From Actinomycetota bacterium (GTDB taxonomy: Bacteria > Actinomycetota > Actinomycetes > S36-B12), in contig JAPLBU010000161.1 in assembly GCA_026392575.1 (NCBI GenBank), positions 1 through 15,209 of the forward strand: a stretch of 15,209 nucleotides of DNA. The letters are read 5' to 3'. Both the position numbers and the translations under genes were made by a program. This document shows, piece after piece, positions 14,956 to 15,209 of this stretch; the first letter of the stretch is position 1, and every line of letters starts with the position of its first letter. The notes under the pieces were generated by a model. It saw nothing but the letters and a program-made list of their open reading frames with translations. It did not search any database and was not told where the DNA came from.

Positions 14956-15209
14956 GTGCGCGCTATGCGCGATCTCACCCCGCTGTTCGATCCTCGGTCG
15001 GTCGCCGTCCTCGGTGCCAGTTCCGACTCGGCGAAGTGGGGCTTCACCGTCAGCACGCAGTTGCTGTCCCTGCCGTCCGGCCGGGACATCTATCTGGTGA
15101 ATCGGGGTGGTGGCGAGATCCTTGGCCAGGTCGCATATCGGAGCCTCGGCGAACTGCCGTCTCCGGTCGATCTCGTGGCCATCATCGTTCCCGCAGCAGG
15201 ATTCCTCGA
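14956..15209 (+). CDS. NDP-forming acyl-CoA ligase, N-terminal CoA-binding domain (truncated by window end)
   Basis: The visible residues are the Rossmann-like CoA-binding domain of ADP/GDP-forming acetyl-CoA synthetase / succinyl-CoA-ligase-type proteins: LFDPRSVAVLGASSDSAKWG, then IYLVNRGGGEILGQ, the SLGELPSPVDLVAIIVP stretch and the start of the next helix. Full-length relatives run to about 450-700 residues, so most of the protein lies outside. Such enzymes join a carboxylic acid to CoA with ATP or GTP. GTG 14956 has AGGAG 5 nt upstream; the in-frame ATG at 14965 (only a weaker AGGG nearby) is the alternative start. It is divergent from the flavoprotein across a putative operator. The role fits activation of an acid for the acyl-CoA dehydrogenase of the same cluster; the substrate is unknown. 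Confidence 0.8.
   Translation, partial: MRAMRDLTPLFDPRSVAVLGASSDSAKWGFTVSTQLLSLPSGRDIYLVNRGGGEILGQVAYRSLGELPSPVDLVAIIVPAAGFL

Overview
The window reads as a GC-rich (about two-thirds G+C by eye) bacterial chromosome, most likely an actinobacterium. The pointers are frequent GTG starts, a Tat-type lipoprotein signal on a binding protein, a BetI-like TetR regulator and tightly packed genes; this assignment is inference, as no rRNA or other marker gene is present. Every base outside a gene lies in a gap shorter than 140 bp. I saw no tRNA, rRNA, insertion sequence or CRISPR array.

Region 1 (1-2685, + strand) is the end of a pentose operon: the C-terminal half of L-ribulokinase (araB), L-ribulose-5-phosphate 4-epimerase (araD), and an FMN-dependent alpha-hydroxy-acid oxidase/dehydrogenase homologue. 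Successive genes overlap by 4 bp. The third enzyme has lost two active-site tyrosines typical of its family.

Region 2 (2706 to the right edge) looks like one catabolic regulon for a cationic, probably N-methylated, amine. A minus-strand operon encodes a PotD-like binding lipoprotein, two PotB/PotC-like permeases and a dimethylglycine/sarcosine-dehydrogenase-type demethylase. The ATPase (PotA-like) is transcribed divergently from it. Then follow an acyl-CoA dehydrogenase (-), a divergent TetR/BetI-like regulator (+), a class III aminotransferase (+), a FadH/amine-dehydrogenase-type flavoprotein with an Fe-S motif (-), and the start of an NDP-forming acyl-CoA ligase (+, cut by the window end).

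The strongest unifying signal is a 16-bp inverted repeat, CTGA-N8-TCAG (best form CTGAAYGNNCRTTCAG). It occurs five times, always in the promoter gaps of region 2: one site in the transporter divergent gap, one in the dehydrogenase/tetR gap, two in front of the aminotransferase and one in the flavoprotein/CoA-ligase gap. None was seen in front of the genes of region 1. The simplest reading is that the TetR protein binds these sites and controls the whole cluster, including itself.

A plausible flow is import of a cationic amine, oxidative N-demethylation (methyl groups to tetrahydrofolate), transamination of a primary amine, CoA activation of the resulting acid, and alpha,beta-dehydrogenation. 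The actual substrate cannot be read from the sequence.
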